The position numbers and the translations under genes were made by a program. A stretch of 64,000 nucleotides of DNA from Muscardinus avellanarius (lineage: Eukaryota; Chordata; Mammalia; Rodentia; Gliridae). How positions within the stretch are numbered: the stretch's first letter is position 1; each line of letters opens with the position of its first letter. Shown here in pieces: positions 20,687 to 32,152 of the stretch. The stretch covers positions 81,846,888 through 81,910,887 of the forward strand of contig OY726571.1 of the NCBI GenBank assembly GCA_963383645.1. Reading direction: 5' to 3'. The notes beneath the pieces were generated by a model. The model did not search any database. It was not told the DNA's origin and saw only the letters and a list, made by a program, of their open reading frames with translations.

Positions 20687-20808
20687 ACAGGATCTCGCTA
20701 AATTGCTGAGGGCCTAGCTAAATTAGTGGGGCTGGCTTCAAACCTGAGGTCCTCTTGTCTCAACATCACAAGTCCTGGGATTACAGGTGAGTACCACCAG
20801 GCTCAGCT
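20687..20808 (-). mobile_element. composite SINE, partial
   Basis: 'acaggatctcgctaaattgc' to 'accaccaggctcagc'. Confidence 0.75.
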
Positions 20809-20877
20809 CCCTTTTTACATTTTGAAAAATGCAAAACAAGAACAAATAAAATAAATTGCTTGTGATAGAAAGATCAG

Positions 20878-21049
20878 GCCGGGCGTGGTGGCGCACGCTT
20901 GTAATCCCAGCATTTGGGAGGATCGCGGGTTAGCTGACGACTTAGGCCCTCCGCAACTCAGTGAGACCCTATTTCAAAATAAAGAATAACAAATAGGGCA
21001 GGGGGTGTAGCTCGGAGTTCAAATGCCCCTGGGTTCTACCCCCAGACCC
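20878..21049 (+). mobile_element. composite SINE, internally shortened
   Basis: Head 'ggccgggcgtggtggcgcac', with the middle reduced around 'ggttagctgacgacttaggc'. Confidence 0.85.
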
Positions 21050-21053
21050 GAAA

Positions 21054-21102
<49 letters not shown>
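21050..21102. repeat. (AAAG)n microsatellite
   Basis: Tail of the preceding SINE. Confidence 0.95.
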
Positions 21103-21106
<4 letters not shown>

Positions 21107-21239
21107 CAGCTAATTCTGCACAAGGAAACTCACAAGGAGGAAGCCCTGATACTTCTCTGGGTAAACACACCCGCACTCCTGGGATAGCCCTTTAACCGAT
21201 TTAGACATTTGTGAAGATCCTAGTTTATCTTAGCATAAA

Positions 21240-22080
21240 GACATTCAGGACTCCAGAACCCAATCCCGACCGGTCTCAGTCATTTCCCGCTGGTTCCAAC
21301 TCTCTGGTCTCAGGGAGGGTGGCTGGAGGGAATAAGCACAGCTAGAGTCCGCTTCCATCAACCCGGGCGTGGACCACAGAGCGCAGAAAGGCGCGTTGCA
21401 TCTCCCTTTTAGTGGCTGTTTGCCGTTTGCGTCCCTTGGTTTCCAAGGCGTTCGTTAGGCGAGAACAGGGAAGAGTTTTGTCAAATGCCATTTGGAGAGG
21501 CTTCCAGTTCCCACCAGGGACCACTCCTCCTGCCTCTGGCGCCAGATACATGCCAGAAAAGCACAGGGGAGAGGGCGAGGGAAGCATAGGCGCGGGAGAA
21601 AACCCGGGATAAAGAGGTTCGGGGTTGGGGGAGCTGGGGATGGGGAAGATGGGATGATGAAGAGGCCAGAGAGCCGCGGATGGGGACGCTGGGGACCGAG
21701 CTAGAGGTGGAGAGGCGGCGGGGAGAGAGCTTGCGGGGAGGGGAGGTGCCGGCTCCGGGATGCGGAGTAAAGGTCTCTGGACGCTCGCGCGCGTCTGGAG
21801 AGTAAGCCGAGGCGCTGGGACTTTCTACTGCGTCTGCACTCCCCCCAGCTGCCTTGGAAGGAAGCATCCGCTTTCTTTTCCGCCACAGAACACGCTCGGA
21901 TTTCAGAAACAGGGGCTCGGATGGAGTCCGCAGCCCAACCTGGTCCACCTTCGCACGCGTCCAGGGAGATGTAGCCCGGGGATTCTGGACGCGCGTCCGC
22001 CAATCTTAGGCCATAGTAATTTCAATAAAGATGCAATAACCTGTATAGGTTCTGTAGTGAGTGACAGAAAACCATAGCTG
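21240..22080. promoter_or_regulatory. CpG island upstream of tRNA-Ile
   Basis: Dense CpG and GC-rich purine tracts ('gaggcggcggggagagag', 'tcgcgcgcgtctggag', 'acgcgcgtccgcc') with no SINE or L1. Several ORFs overlap on both strands, but none shows a domain I know. It is likely a promoter region of an unseen transcript, an open-chromatin zone serving the tRNA gene, or both. A donor-like 'ggagagtaagcc' lies near 21797. Confidence 0.6.
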
Positions 22081-22083
22081 AGT

Positions 22084-22177
22084 GCTCCAGTGGCGCAATC
22101 GGTTAGCGCGCGGTACTTATACAGCAGTGTTCGCGCGAGGGATGCCGAGGTTGTGAGTTCGAGCCTCACCTGGAGCA
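22084..22177 (+). tRNA. tRNA-Ile (TAT) with a 20-nt intron
   Basis: The acceptor GCTCCAG pairs with CTGGAGC. D arm is GCGC/GCGC. Anticodon stem is CGGTA/TGCCG with loop CTTATA + A, so the anticodon is TAT (ATA codons). The intron is 22122-22141, one base after the anticodon, the standard eukaryotic site. T arm GTGAG-TTCGAGC-CTCAC is perfect. The mature length is 74 nt, and TTTT at 22181-22184 terminates Pol III. All mammalian Ile-TAT genes known to me carry introns. Confidence 0.95.
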
Positions 22178-22440
22178 TAATTTTCAACCCTCGATTAGAG
22201 AACAAGCTTAAAGTTTAAGAGTCTGTTGGTTCTTTTCTACACTACAGCACATACATGGTCTTCTCTTTGGCCTGCAAGCAGACCCTCTTCATTATTTTCT
22301 TTGATGCTCATTGTTCCTTGGGTAGTCTCTGGCACAGAGTCAGTGCTGTTAACTTTTCTGAGACAACTTGCTGAACTCCATTTGTAACACCACAAAGCTG
22401 GGAGATTGTTCTGAGTCCTGATTGATTAGAAGCTCTAAAC
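22178..22440. other. unassigned sequence after tRNA-Ile
   Basis: Nothing recognised apart from the Pol III terminator at 22181-22184. Confidence 0.4.
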
Positions 22441-22566
22441 TAGGTCTGGTGGTACCTGCCTGTAATCCCAGTACCTGGGAGGCTGATTCAGGAGAATTGC
22501 AGGTTCAAGGCCAGTTTCTGCAATTTAATGAGACCTTCACCCATTTTGTGAGATCCTGTTTCAAAA
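22441..22566 (+). mobile_element. composite SINE, ID tail lost
   Basis: 'taggtctggtggtacctgcc' to 'gatcctgtttcaaaat'. Confidence 0.75.
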
Positions 22567-22567
22567 T

Positions 22568-22611
<44 letters not shown>

Positions 22612-22612
22612 A
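22567..22612. repeat. (AAC)n microsatellite
   Basis: Replaces the linker and tail of the preceding SINE. Confidence 0.95.
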
Positions 22613-22857
22613 GGGCTTGGGATGTATTTCAGAGTACAAAAAAACAAGAAAACACTTCTTCCTTAGGCAAAAATCAAAATGTCCATTTTCCTGGCAACAG
22701 CTTCACCTCCAGTATTTTTTTTTATTTCCTTCAAGCAAGAAACTAGTGGCCACATGCTAGGGATGGTGGAATGGGAAGATGATAATCTGTTTCCCCAATT
22801 CTCTGAAACCCCTGAACTAGCCTGACATTGCTTAGTACTATTATTTAATACTTCTTA

Positions 22858-23045
22858 GCCAGGAATGGTGGCCCACTCTTGTAATCCCAGTGCTTGGGAG
22901 GCTGAGACAGGAGGATCGCACAGGTTTGAAGCCAGCCTCAATCACTTAGTGAAGCTCTCAGCAACTTAGTGAGACCCTGTTTCCAAATAAAGTATAAAAT
23001 AGGTCTGGGAGTATAGCCCGGAGGTAGAAAAGCCCCTGTTTCCAA
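22858..23045 (+). mobile_element. composite SINE
   Basis: 'agccaggaatggtggcccac' to 'aagcccctgtttcca', then a short (ta)n. Confidence 0.85.
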
Positions 23046-23197
23046 TATATATATATATATATTCTTAAATAATAAAGTAAATATGTTTTATGTCTTCATT
23101 AATGTTCTGATACATTAGAACTAGGCCAAAACAATTTCCAATGTATATACTGTTAGTGCGTGGAGGAATCTGTGTGGAAAGTATTTTCCTGCACCTG

Positions 23198-23830
23198 TCA
23201 GCAAGTACTCCAGTATTTAGCAGTATGGACATCCCTGCTGATCAACACCAAGAGACTGAGATGGGTATAACCAAATACTAGAAATGTTTTAATTTTTAGT
23301 ATTGTGGAATCATGTGTCAAGATGGAACCTATGTAGAAAGAGAAAATGAAATTTGCCCAATAAAAGATAAGAAAACAGGTCAAGAAAATGTGTGTACTTA
23401 AGAATAGCTCTGGTTTCTGGGCTGGAATTTTTGTAGACCTGTCATTATGAAGGCAGAGGACACGCTGGTGGTGTTTAAACAGATGGAAAGTCATGCACCC
23501 ACTACTCCATCCCATAAGACTCTGAAAGATGATATCCCAGAGCGGCATGAGAATGGACAAAAGCCACAGAATTATTTGTCTAGATGGTAGAAGGTAACAA
23601 TAACCAACAGACACTTGAACCCCGGATCAATTCATGCTGCTGACTGCTGTGATATAGTAGAGCAAGTCAGAACTTATGAGAAGACGGGAGATACAAAAGA
23701 GGAGCTAGGCAAGAACTTGCCATGCAGTCTGCATGAGCTTGAGCGTCTTCTCTGTGTATTACCACCCGACAGTGCAGACTAAGAAGCAAGGACCCTGTAT
23801 AGACATCAGCTCGAGAGTCTGGCTTAGATC
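23198..23830 (-). pseudogene. vomeronasal type-1 receptor pseudogene
   Basis: The C-terminal 138 codons (23614-23198) stay open and align with the V1R second half: FKHHQRVLCLHN matches the HKHHQQVLYLQN region, and the end HTAKYWSTC matches the tail. Reading further upstream in the same frame, LKLMQTAW, LLFCISRLLISSD and YYITAVSSMN match LKLKSAW, LFLFFWILNSLISMN and FYIKNISSMN of the genes here, but stop codons follow WQVLA and SSMN. A further stop lies near the start of the intracellular loop 2 match. No N-terminal third is recognisable. It is older and more diverged than the four open V1Rs and may come from another V1R subfamily. Confidence 0.8.
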
Positions 23831-23879
23831 CCGACTCTTGCTTTCCCAGACGGTTCAAATCCAGATACCCGCTCTCCTA

Positions 23880-24190
23880 GAGAGCAGGGCGGGTCTAGAG
23901 TGGGTCCTCGGGGAGCTCGGGCCTCTGAGGCCTCTGGCACACCTGCCCCGGTTCACAAAGACCTCAGGGCGCACATGCCTGGGGTGCGCGCCCAGGCTTT
24001 CCCGTCGCACCTGCTAAGACCTAGCACCGAGGCCACCTGGCGCACCTTCCCGGGAGGCACATTGAGGCTCCCCGGCTCTGCTTTGCTGCTGAAGCGGTAG
24101 GACAGTGGCTTGCAGGCTAGTCTCCTCCAATCCACGGTTAAGAGTCCTGGGAAGCAAAGCCCGCCCCCGCCCCGCCCCTACACGTCATAT
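23880..24190. promoter_or_regulatory. CpG island with GC boxes
   Basis: CpG-dense sequence ending in three overlapping Sp1-type GC boxes (24161-24180, ccgcccccgccccgccccta) directly followed by 'cacgtcat', a CRE-like half site. No TATA. This is a typical housekeeping-type promoter layout. I cannot identify the transcript or direction. Confidence 0.5.
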
Positions 24191-24337
24191 CTTTCCCAGG
24201 ATGGTTTCTTATTGATTCCCATACAGATTAGCTGTTCCCACATCTCTAACGTATCTTCCTGAGCACCTTCTAGAACACATTTCACAATGTGTGCTTGTGA
24301 ATTTGTGTATCAGATAGCTCCTTCAAAAACAAAGTTC

Positions 24338-24520
24338 CAGCTGGGCGTGGTGGTGCAAATTTGTAATCCCAGCGCTTGGGAGGCTGAGACAGGAGGTTCT
24401 CACAGGTTCGAAGCCAGCCTCAGCTGGCAACTTAGTGAGACCCTGTTTCCAAATAAAGTATAAAATAGGTCTGGAAGTACAGCCTGGAGGTAGAAAAGCC
24501 CCTGGGTTCCACCCCCAATA
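24338..24520 (+). mobile_element. composite SINE
   Basis: 'gctgggcgtggtggtgcaaa' to 'ccacccccaatacc'. Confidence 0.9.

Positions 24521-24561
<41 letters not shown>
24521..24561. repeat. (CA)n microsatellite
   Basis: Extends the 'taccaca' end of the preceding SINE. Confidence 0.95.
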
Positions 24562-24565
<4 letters not shown>

Positions 24566-24849
24566 CCCCCAAACCTTCCAGCAACCTACTTTCTTCAACT
24601 AGGCCCTCCTCCTCTAGTTTCCAGTATTAGTCCACTGAATTACAAACCCATCAATGGATTAAGTCATTGATGAGGTCAGAACCCTCATGATCCAATCACC
24701 TCCCAAAGTTTTAACCTCTGAACTGCTGTCTTGGGGACCAAGCCTTCAATACATGAGGTTTTGGAGGACATACAAAGATTTATTTATAGGTCTGGGTTTG
24801 TAACTCAGAAGTAGAATGTCCACAGATTCATTCCCCATTTTATAACATA

Positions 24850-25430
24850 GATGAACTGGAAAAGAAAACCATATATTACATAGTACTAATATATTATTAT
24901 ATGATATAAAGTACATATTATACACATAATGGTATATTATGTAATAAAGAAAATACTGCCATTTGTGACCACAGGAATGAATCTAGTGAACACTATGCTA
25001 AATGCATTAAGCTAAAGATGGAAAGATAAATACTACAGGATCTCACTTTTGGGTGGAATCTAAGATCTTGAATTCATAGAAACAGAGTAGAATGTGGTTG
25101 CTGAGGGAGGGAAGGAGAAAGGAAGGATGAAAGAGGGATTTTGGTCAGTGTACAAGCTATCAGCCACAGGATGAATAAGTTCTTACATCTAACACACATC
25201 ATGGTCACTATAGTTCATAATATGTTGTATACTTGGAATTTGCTAGGAAAGTAGGTCTTAAGTATTGTCAGAAAAAATGGCACCGGTGTGAGGTAATGCA
25301 TATAATAATTGCTTTGAATGTGGTAATTGTTTCACAATGAATACCTACATAAAAATCAGATTGTGTACTTTACACATGTAGTTTGTATTTGTTAGTTATA
25401 CCGATAATATAAAATCCACACATTTTATAG
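24850..25430 (+). mobile_element. old L1 3' end
   Basis: 'aatactgccatttgtgacca', 'ctacaggatctcacttttgg', 'gaatttgctaggaaagtagg' and 'tttcacaatgaatacctaca' follow the old mammalian L1 3' region. Confidence 0.75.
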
Positions 25431-25842
25431 CAATCTTAAAATATTAAAATCAAAGAGAATATTATTAAGATATTGGTCTTAGAAGTAAAATTTTTAGGCA
25501 AAAAGGACAAGACTAGTAATTTTGGCAAAGTTTGCCAAATTGTTGCCCTGCTCTCTGCTTCTAGAACAATGCTAATGAAAACCAATCTCACAAACAGTAG
25601 AATTAAAGTCATTTCTTGAGAGTGTCAGCCTGCAGCATGTTTTTTATGTTTTCCACTTCAGTTTTCTGTGAGTTCTGTATTATCTAAGGGCTACCAGAAT
25701 TTTTGTTTGGAAATAAATCCTTGTATGTTCAAGCTTATTTGATTTGATTTTGTTTTAAACACAGCACAAGAGAATTAAGTGCTTTCTTTCAAACTTACTG
25801 AATGGCTCAATGAAATAGACATTTTCTCAACAACTTTCTCTC

Positions 25843-26736
25843 TTACCGAGCACTGCAATAGTCAGCCAGACGACCATCTCTGTGAGTCAGCACAAATGGG
25901 CTGACAATTGCATACCCAAAGGCCAGAAAGTCTTGTACAGTTATTGCTATAGAATCATTCTCTAAAGAGAAAGTTGAATATAAAGAAATAAAACAATCTA
26001 TACAATAAAATAAAAGATAACAGAGCATCAGAAGGAGAATGCTCTGAGTGGCTTTCAGCTCAGGGGGAGTATTGCAGAAGGGCCTGGAGTTTTGAAGATA
26101 GAGAACTTGCTGGTGGTGCTTGTGGAGGAGAAATACCATGTAGCTGCTGGCCCCACCCATGACACCCTGAAACAGGGCATCTCGCAGGATCATGAATGCA
26201 AGGAAAATCCATCTGAGTATCCAGCTTTCTGGGAGAAAGTAACAGAAGCTGTTGCTTTTAATACGTGATATGTTTATGCTGTTAATATTTTTGATGTAAA
26301 ATGTTAAGTTCATGCTTATCAAGGAATTGAGTATCCAAAAGAAGAGAAACAAGGGAAGGATGTGCCACACTGACCTTGGCTTGAGTTTCCTCCACCTGGA
26401 GGCCCTGGGACTGATGGTGATGGCCTGGACCACAGTGAGGAGGCAGGTGGTGCAGATTGAGAGACCCCGGGCCACTCTCTCCAGGTAAATAAGAATTTTA
26501 CAGCCAATATCACCTAGGAAGTTTCTCAAATGAAATGCTGCTATTGTCTTTTCCATTCCTTTAGAAAACAGCATCATAATATTTGTAAATGACAAATGGG
26601 TAAGAATAAGGTGTACAGATGTCCTCTTGGTGCCTTTGAAAATGCACATGCATTTCACAGAAACAGTGATGTTTCCTACAATGCCAAGTCCTGTTAGAAA
26701 GATGAAGACTGCTTGCTTGACAATATCCATGACCAT
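25843..26736 (-). CDS. vomeronasal type-1 receptor, intact (V1R-A)
   Basis: Seven-helix pheromone-type receptor of vomeronasal neurons, signalling through Gi2. The single coding exon of 297 codons has the usual V1R length. Landmarks are TM1 GLGIVGN (16-22), Cys79 and Cys165 for the TM3-ECL2 disulfide, SICTTCLLTVVQAITISPR (93-111) spanning TM3 and its loop, LHKHHQQVLYLQN (204-216) after TM5, and TM7 GYAIVSPFVL (274-283). ECL2 carries the conserved N-glycosylation sequon NIS at 155. Extra sequons lie at 22 and 143. The second residues MVMD follow an ATG that aligns with the other copies. No stops or frameshifts. Upstream noncoding exons, normal for V1Rs, were not identified. Confidence 0.95.
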   Translation of the reverse strand: MVMDIVKQAVFIFLTGLGIVGNITVSVKCMCIFKGTKRTSVHLILTHLSFTNIMMLFSKGMEKTIAAFHLRNFLGDIGCKILIYLERVARGLSICTTCLLTVVQAITISPRASRWRKLKPRSVWHILPLFLFFWILNSLISMNLTFYIKNINSINISRIKSNSFCYFLPESWILRWIFLAFMILRDALFQGVMGGASSYMVFLLHKHHQQVLYLQNSRPFCNTPPELKATQSILLLMLCYLLFYCIDCFISLYSTFSLENDSIAITVQDFLAFGYAIVSPFVLTHRDGRLADYCSAR

Positions 26737-26787
26737 TTTTTAATTCATAGGCTAAAAACCTCAGAGCTAACATCTTATTTTACTTTT

Positions 26788-26970
26788 TGCAGTACTGTAA
26801 ATTGAACTCAGAGGGCACTTCACTACTGAGACACATTCCCAGGGCCTTTTTAGTTTTATTTTTTATTTAGAGTCAGGGTCTTGCTAAGTTGTCCAAGCTG
26901 CCCACAAAGTTGTGATCTCTTGGCTCAGTCTCTGGTGTCACTGGGGTTACAGGCATGGGGCACCTTACTC
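26788..26970 (-). mobile_element. composite SINE, old
   Basis: 'gtactgtaaattgaactcag' to 'ggggttacaggcatgggg', just upstream of V1R-A. Confidence 0.65.
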
Positions 26971-28697
26971 AGCTGGATCAAATATCTTTCTGAAGAAAGC
27001 ATCAGCAATGCTCATATGTATGTGTAGCAAGGCCATTTTCTGAAATGTAAAGGACTGTTACTGTGATACTCTGTGTTAAACCTGTATAACCTCTAAGTCA
27101 TACCTTTGTTCAGAAAACCTGGAAAACAAAAGGGCTTCTCACCCTTTCCCCTGCTTCCAAAGAAGGAAGAATTCTCTGAAATTGGCTAAGTTTAAGATTA
27201 TCCCACAAATTCTTGTTCCTGTGCCTGGGGTTACTATATATAGGGGGTCTATGAGCTAATGGGCTGCTGTTGGATGGCAGCCCTGCGTGGAATTATGACA
27301 GCCCTACACAGAAGTAAAACCTCCGACCTTGACTGAGTGATGGTCTCGATTTCTTTGTTCTATGCTTACGGTATAACAGTTACAATATATACAATGGAGC
27401 AATTTTTTCAAAATAATCATTTTTTGTAGCCCTGTTTATGGGTCATTCTGTGTAGTCGTGAATGCCATCATAAGGAAGGGTATTCAAAAATCTAAACTTT
27501 TAATGGAGAGTGTTTTGAACTCCACGCTAGAAAACTAGTCTCCTTGCTTAAGTCCTTATATATCCCACCTATGTTCAACCCCAGCACGGCTGCATTAAAC
27601 CCCAGATCCCACAACTAGCATTTCTCCGTGTGATTTTATTTCATTCTATCATATCCCCATCACTAATTCCAAAAGTTTTCAGTTTGGGTCCAACCTGTCT
27701 GCCTTCCCCTCAGCCCACATGCAGTCACTTATAAAACCTGTTGCTTCAGCTACTTCAACATCTCAAAAATTTAGACTCGTTTCAAGTTCCTCAGTGTTTA
27801 TTATTTTGTTGATTATTCCTTTGTGTCTCTTGTTTTGGTGAGCACAACAATTTCTAGATTTTTTTTTTTTTGCTTTCAAGTTTTATTTCTTTGATGACAA
27901 TAGCTGATATTTCTCTAGTCCTAAATACCCAAACGATTCCATGAGCACCCTTCCCAATATTAATTTTTTTCTAATCCTCAAATCAAGTCACATTGTATAA
28001 CCTTTCCACATAGGACTCAACAGTTAAAACTGAAGGGCCAAAAGACAATCAGGAATTGTCTCTTCTCTGAAAAACAAAAAACAAAAACCAAAAAAAAACC
28101 AAACAGATATTAGGGTACAGCCAGGGTGGGTTTTCTGAAGGAAACACGGAATGCTCCTCTTCCAGGGTTTTTAGTAGAAGTCTGAGGTCCCACCCAATGA
28201 CTTCAGGGGCCTCTGAGGAAAGCCTAGGTCAGTTCTGGATGTGGTGATGTTTATCAAAAGGGATGTGGGTAGGTGGATTAAGGATGTGCTATGTGCTGTC
28301 AGAAGATGAGTACTGCCTTTGAATTAGGAATATCCAGGAATACCTTCTTGTAGCAAAGTAGGTCAGGAAAGTATTGATATAAAAAGAAATCACTGACAGA
28401 GAGGGTCAAATGACATTCGACTGCTGCTGCAGAACCTGGCAATAGTGATTCCAGGTAACCTTTGCAACTTGCTGTCCTGTGTCTTTTTTCAAGCTGGATC
28501 TTTATCAGTCCACACAGTCTTCGCATAATCATGGATAGGATATCTTTTCTCCTCTAAAATATTTAACCCCATATATTATTTATTGACATAAATAAGAATT
28601 TATGTCAAACTATGGTCTCTAGAATAAGAGGAGCCAGAATGTTTGACCTAATCCCCAGGATCTGTATATATTCTGTATTGTTAGGATACATTTCTTG

Positions 28698-28896
28698 TCA
28701 GGCGTGGTGGCGCATGCTTTTCATCTCAGCACTTGGGAGGCTGAGACAGGAGGATTGCACAGGTTCGAAGCCAGCCTCAGCTAGTTAGTGAGGCTCTCAG
28801 CAACTTAGTGAGACCCTGTTTCCAAATAAAGTATAAAATAGGTCTAGGAGTATAGTCTGGAGGTAGAAAGCCTCTGGGTTCCACCCCCAGTACCAC
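28698..28896 (+). mobile_element. composite SINE
   Basis: 'caggcgtggtggcgcatgct' to 'ccacccccagtaccac'. Confidence 0.9.
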
Positions 28897-28950
28897 AAAC
28901 AAAACAAAATAAAATAAAACAAAAGAACCCCCACAAAAAACCACAAAAAA

Positions 28951-28997
<47 letters not shown>
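28951..28997. repeat. (CA)n microsatellite
   Basis: In the A-rich tail of the preceding SINE. Confidence 0.95.
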
Positions 28998-28999
<2 letters not shown>

Positions 29000-29457
29000 C
29001 TATTTCCTCCCCTGATGAATGGGAGATTAAGGACTGTATCACTGCATTAACGAAAGCAGCACATAGTCCTAAGTGTCTAATACACAATGCCTTTTGCTAC
29101 AGGATTTAAGAGGAAGCTTCACACATTTAGGTAACAGATATAGAATATAAATGGATAGAACATTTAATCAGAGATTGAATCTGTTAATAATGGCTGGGCT
29201 CACTACACCTCTATACCCTGGTAGATTTATCAAACTTTTAGTTAATTGTATTTTTCTTATAATTCCTGGGATTCTTATTTTCCAGCATTCCCTCATCTTC
29301 TCAAAGCTCCAGATCTCTGAATCAAGTTTGGGATCCATTTCTGAAAAAAACTAAAAGTTACTTCTCTTTATTTCTGACAAAGGAAATGAAGAATGTCAGA
29401 GGAGGTAAGGGTAAGTATGATTCCAGAGTGCTTTTGAAAGAGTGCAGTGAAGTGTTT

Positions 29458-29471
29458 TATTTATTTACTTA

Positions 29472-29519
<48 letters not shown>

Positions 29520-29536
29520 TTTACTTACTTACTTAC
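29458..29536. repeat. (TTAC)n microsatellite
   Basis: Tail of the adjacent minus-strand SINE; nearly perfect, with one (ttat) interruption. Confidence 0.95.
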
Positions 29537-29735
29537 AGCACTGGGAGTGGAACCCAGGGGCTTTCTGCCTCTGGGCTATACTCCCAGACCTTTTTTCTAC
29601 TTTATTTGGAAACAGGGTCTCACTAAGTTGCTGAGAGCCTCACTAAGTAGCTGCGGTTGGTTTCGAACCTGTCTGATCCTCCTGTCCCAGCCTCCCAAGC
29701 GCTGGGATTACAAGTGTGCACCACCACACCCGGTG
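29537..29735 (-). mobile_element. composite SINE
   Basis: 'cactgggagtggaacccagg' to 'caccaccacacccggtg'. Flanking 'gtgaagtgtttta' on both sides is a likely target duplication. Confidence 0.9.
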
Positions 29736-29760
29736 TGAAGTGTTTTAAAGACAGGCTTTT

Positions 29761-29978
29761 AGCCGGGCATGGTGGCACACGCTTGTAATCCCTGCACTTG
29801 GGAGGCTGAGACAGGAGGATTGTACAGATTCGAAGCCAGCCTCAGCTACTTAGTGAGGCTCTCAGCAACTTAGTGAGACCCTGTTTCCAAATAAAATATA
29901 AATGGATCTGGGAGTATAGCCCGGAGGTAGAAAGCCTCTGGGTTCCACCCCAAGTACCACCAAAAAAAAAAAAAAAAA
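29761..29978 (+). mobile_element. composite SINE
   Basis: 'agccgggcatggtggcacac' to an A tail; 'aagacaggcttt' flanks both ends. It inserted right beside the previous SINE in the opposite orientation. Confidence 0.9.
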
Positions 29979-32112
29979 AAGACAGGCTTTGCATTCAGAT
30001 AGATGTATTACTCTCCAGCTGAACCAAACAACTTAGCTACTTGTGTACATCCATATCAGATCCAATTTTATCAATTAAACTATGAGATTATCATTCTTTG
30101 CTACATAAAACTGGGCTAAATGTAAAATTTGTTGCCTCAAATAATAGTAACAGATTGACAAAAACATGGCAAGAATTATCAAAAAGGAAACTATAATTTC
30201 AAATAATAATTGTTGCTCATAGTTCTTCCATCAAACAGGCTCATAATGAATGAAGTTTACTTACATGTATGGTGCAATATTAGCTGTTGGAAACAGAAGA
30301 GGATGGACGCAGAAAGAATGCCTTCAAATTAAACACAGTGCATGTAAAGATTTAGCAGTATAATAGAAAAACAGAAGACCACCCATTGTAAACACAGCAG
30401 CACACCAAAAATTAGGTGAGGAAACTATGAAAACTTAAAACGCTGATGGATGCATAATGTAGAACAACATGGAGGTTGAAGAAAAATATGTTTTTCCTAG
30501 AAATCTGAATAGCCCTTCTAACCTTTTAATTTCTGGAAGGCAGCAAGGTGAGAACCTTATTGTACCCTCTTCACAGTGACATACATGCTCAGGCATTTCT
30601 GAAGGGACATCTGCTGTAAAGGTCCCCTTTATCTTTCTGGCCCCAGGTTCATCCTGTTAGCAGAAAGAGAGTGAGTCCTAAAGCTCATGGAACCTCTCAT
30701 CAAATCCCTTCCTTACTCAAATAGAGATTAATATTTCTTCTAGTAAGAAAATATTACATAGTGCATAAGAGTAAATCAGAAAGACAGGTCTACTCATCTG
30801 GGTACCTGAGGTGGAGACAGGCTCTTGGTCAGTCCTGGCTAGGTGAAGTTCCCTGGCCATCTCTGCAGCTTCTGGTTTTGTAGAGCTCTTGGCTGCCATA
30901 AACTACCACCAAGGAGTCAGTTTTCACAAATGATATCCTCCCTGTCAGGGGAAAGGAAACCCTTTGCTGAGTCTCAGTCCCTGAAGTACAACTTTCCCTG
31001 TCCCTCCACGATGACATTTGCTTTGCTTAGATATAATTAGAGTGCAATTATTTTAAGAGATGGATGGGCAGTAAGTAAGTGAACAACAAGGCAAGTTTTT
31101 GTTTCTGCATTTTCTATCCCTCTCTGCACCTTCCCAAAGTCCCCAGCTGTGAACCAGCATGGGGATGGCTTCTGAGACATAAGTGACTTTCCTTCTCCAT
31201 ACATGGGAACATCTTCAGTGATGACCAGCACTGAGAATTCTGCTTTCTGAGCACATTCCAGCCATGGACTTGGTCATTCAGGAGTCACTTTGCTGCTGTT
31301 AGTCACATTGAAGGTCAAGGTCTTTGCCACAAGTGGTTGTTTTATTCTTTGTATATTAAACAGCAAATTGGACTTAAAATCTGCATGGGCCAGCCACCCA
31401 CTTCCAAATACCAATCTTGCAGTACAGAGCTTCAAAGACCTTGGTATAATTGGTCTACATCTAAGAATGTCCTTTCCATTCATTATTCATTAGTCAGCAA
31501 AGGACTAGTCCCCCGTGCAAACGAATGTGAACAAATGTGGGCATAGGGATGAGATCAGAGGTTAGAATCAGACCTTTTCCTGAATTGAGAGGGGCACAGG
31601 ACTGTTCTAGGATGCAGGACTTTTTTCCTCTGGCTGTACTGGGTGACTGTATTCTCATCGACTGCAGTTGCTCCTGGCACCTAGTAAATGCTGAAATTCT
31701 CCTGCCATGAAAGAAGAGTTGACCTTTGAGATAACTGTGACTTTCATTCCCTGATTTTGATAGAGAGACGCAAGAGCAGGTAGATTAAATCACACACAAT
31801 ATGTTTAAAGTTAAATACAAATTGAAACACAACAATAATTATTTTTCCTAGCTGAAATAAGGAATATTTACCTCTGCTAATGTGTTATTTTGCTTTGAAT
31901 ACATGTAATTTCTTTTTCTGTCAGATTGAGATGTATACAAATCTCTATAAAGCTGCATAATGAATGCTCTTGGTAGCTTGACAGCCCAGAGCCCTAAAAT
32001 CCTCTGCAGAAGTACAATCATCAAGTAAGGCAGTACCCTCTCTTACAGTTTCTGCAGAAGAGCAGAAGCCTAACTAGCTCCAATTTGTAAAATCATATTC
32101 TGTAAGTAGAAG

Positions 32113-32152
32113 ATTATATATATATATATAATATATATATTATATATATATA
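32113..32152. repeat. (TA)n near-palindrome
   Basis: About 40 bp of alternating TA with two phase breaks, able to form a cruciform. Confidence 0.9.

Noticed and set aside
29458..29536. Regular short repeats, briefly considered as an array
   Set aside because: Simple (TTAC)n without spacers in a mammalian genome; a SINE tail.
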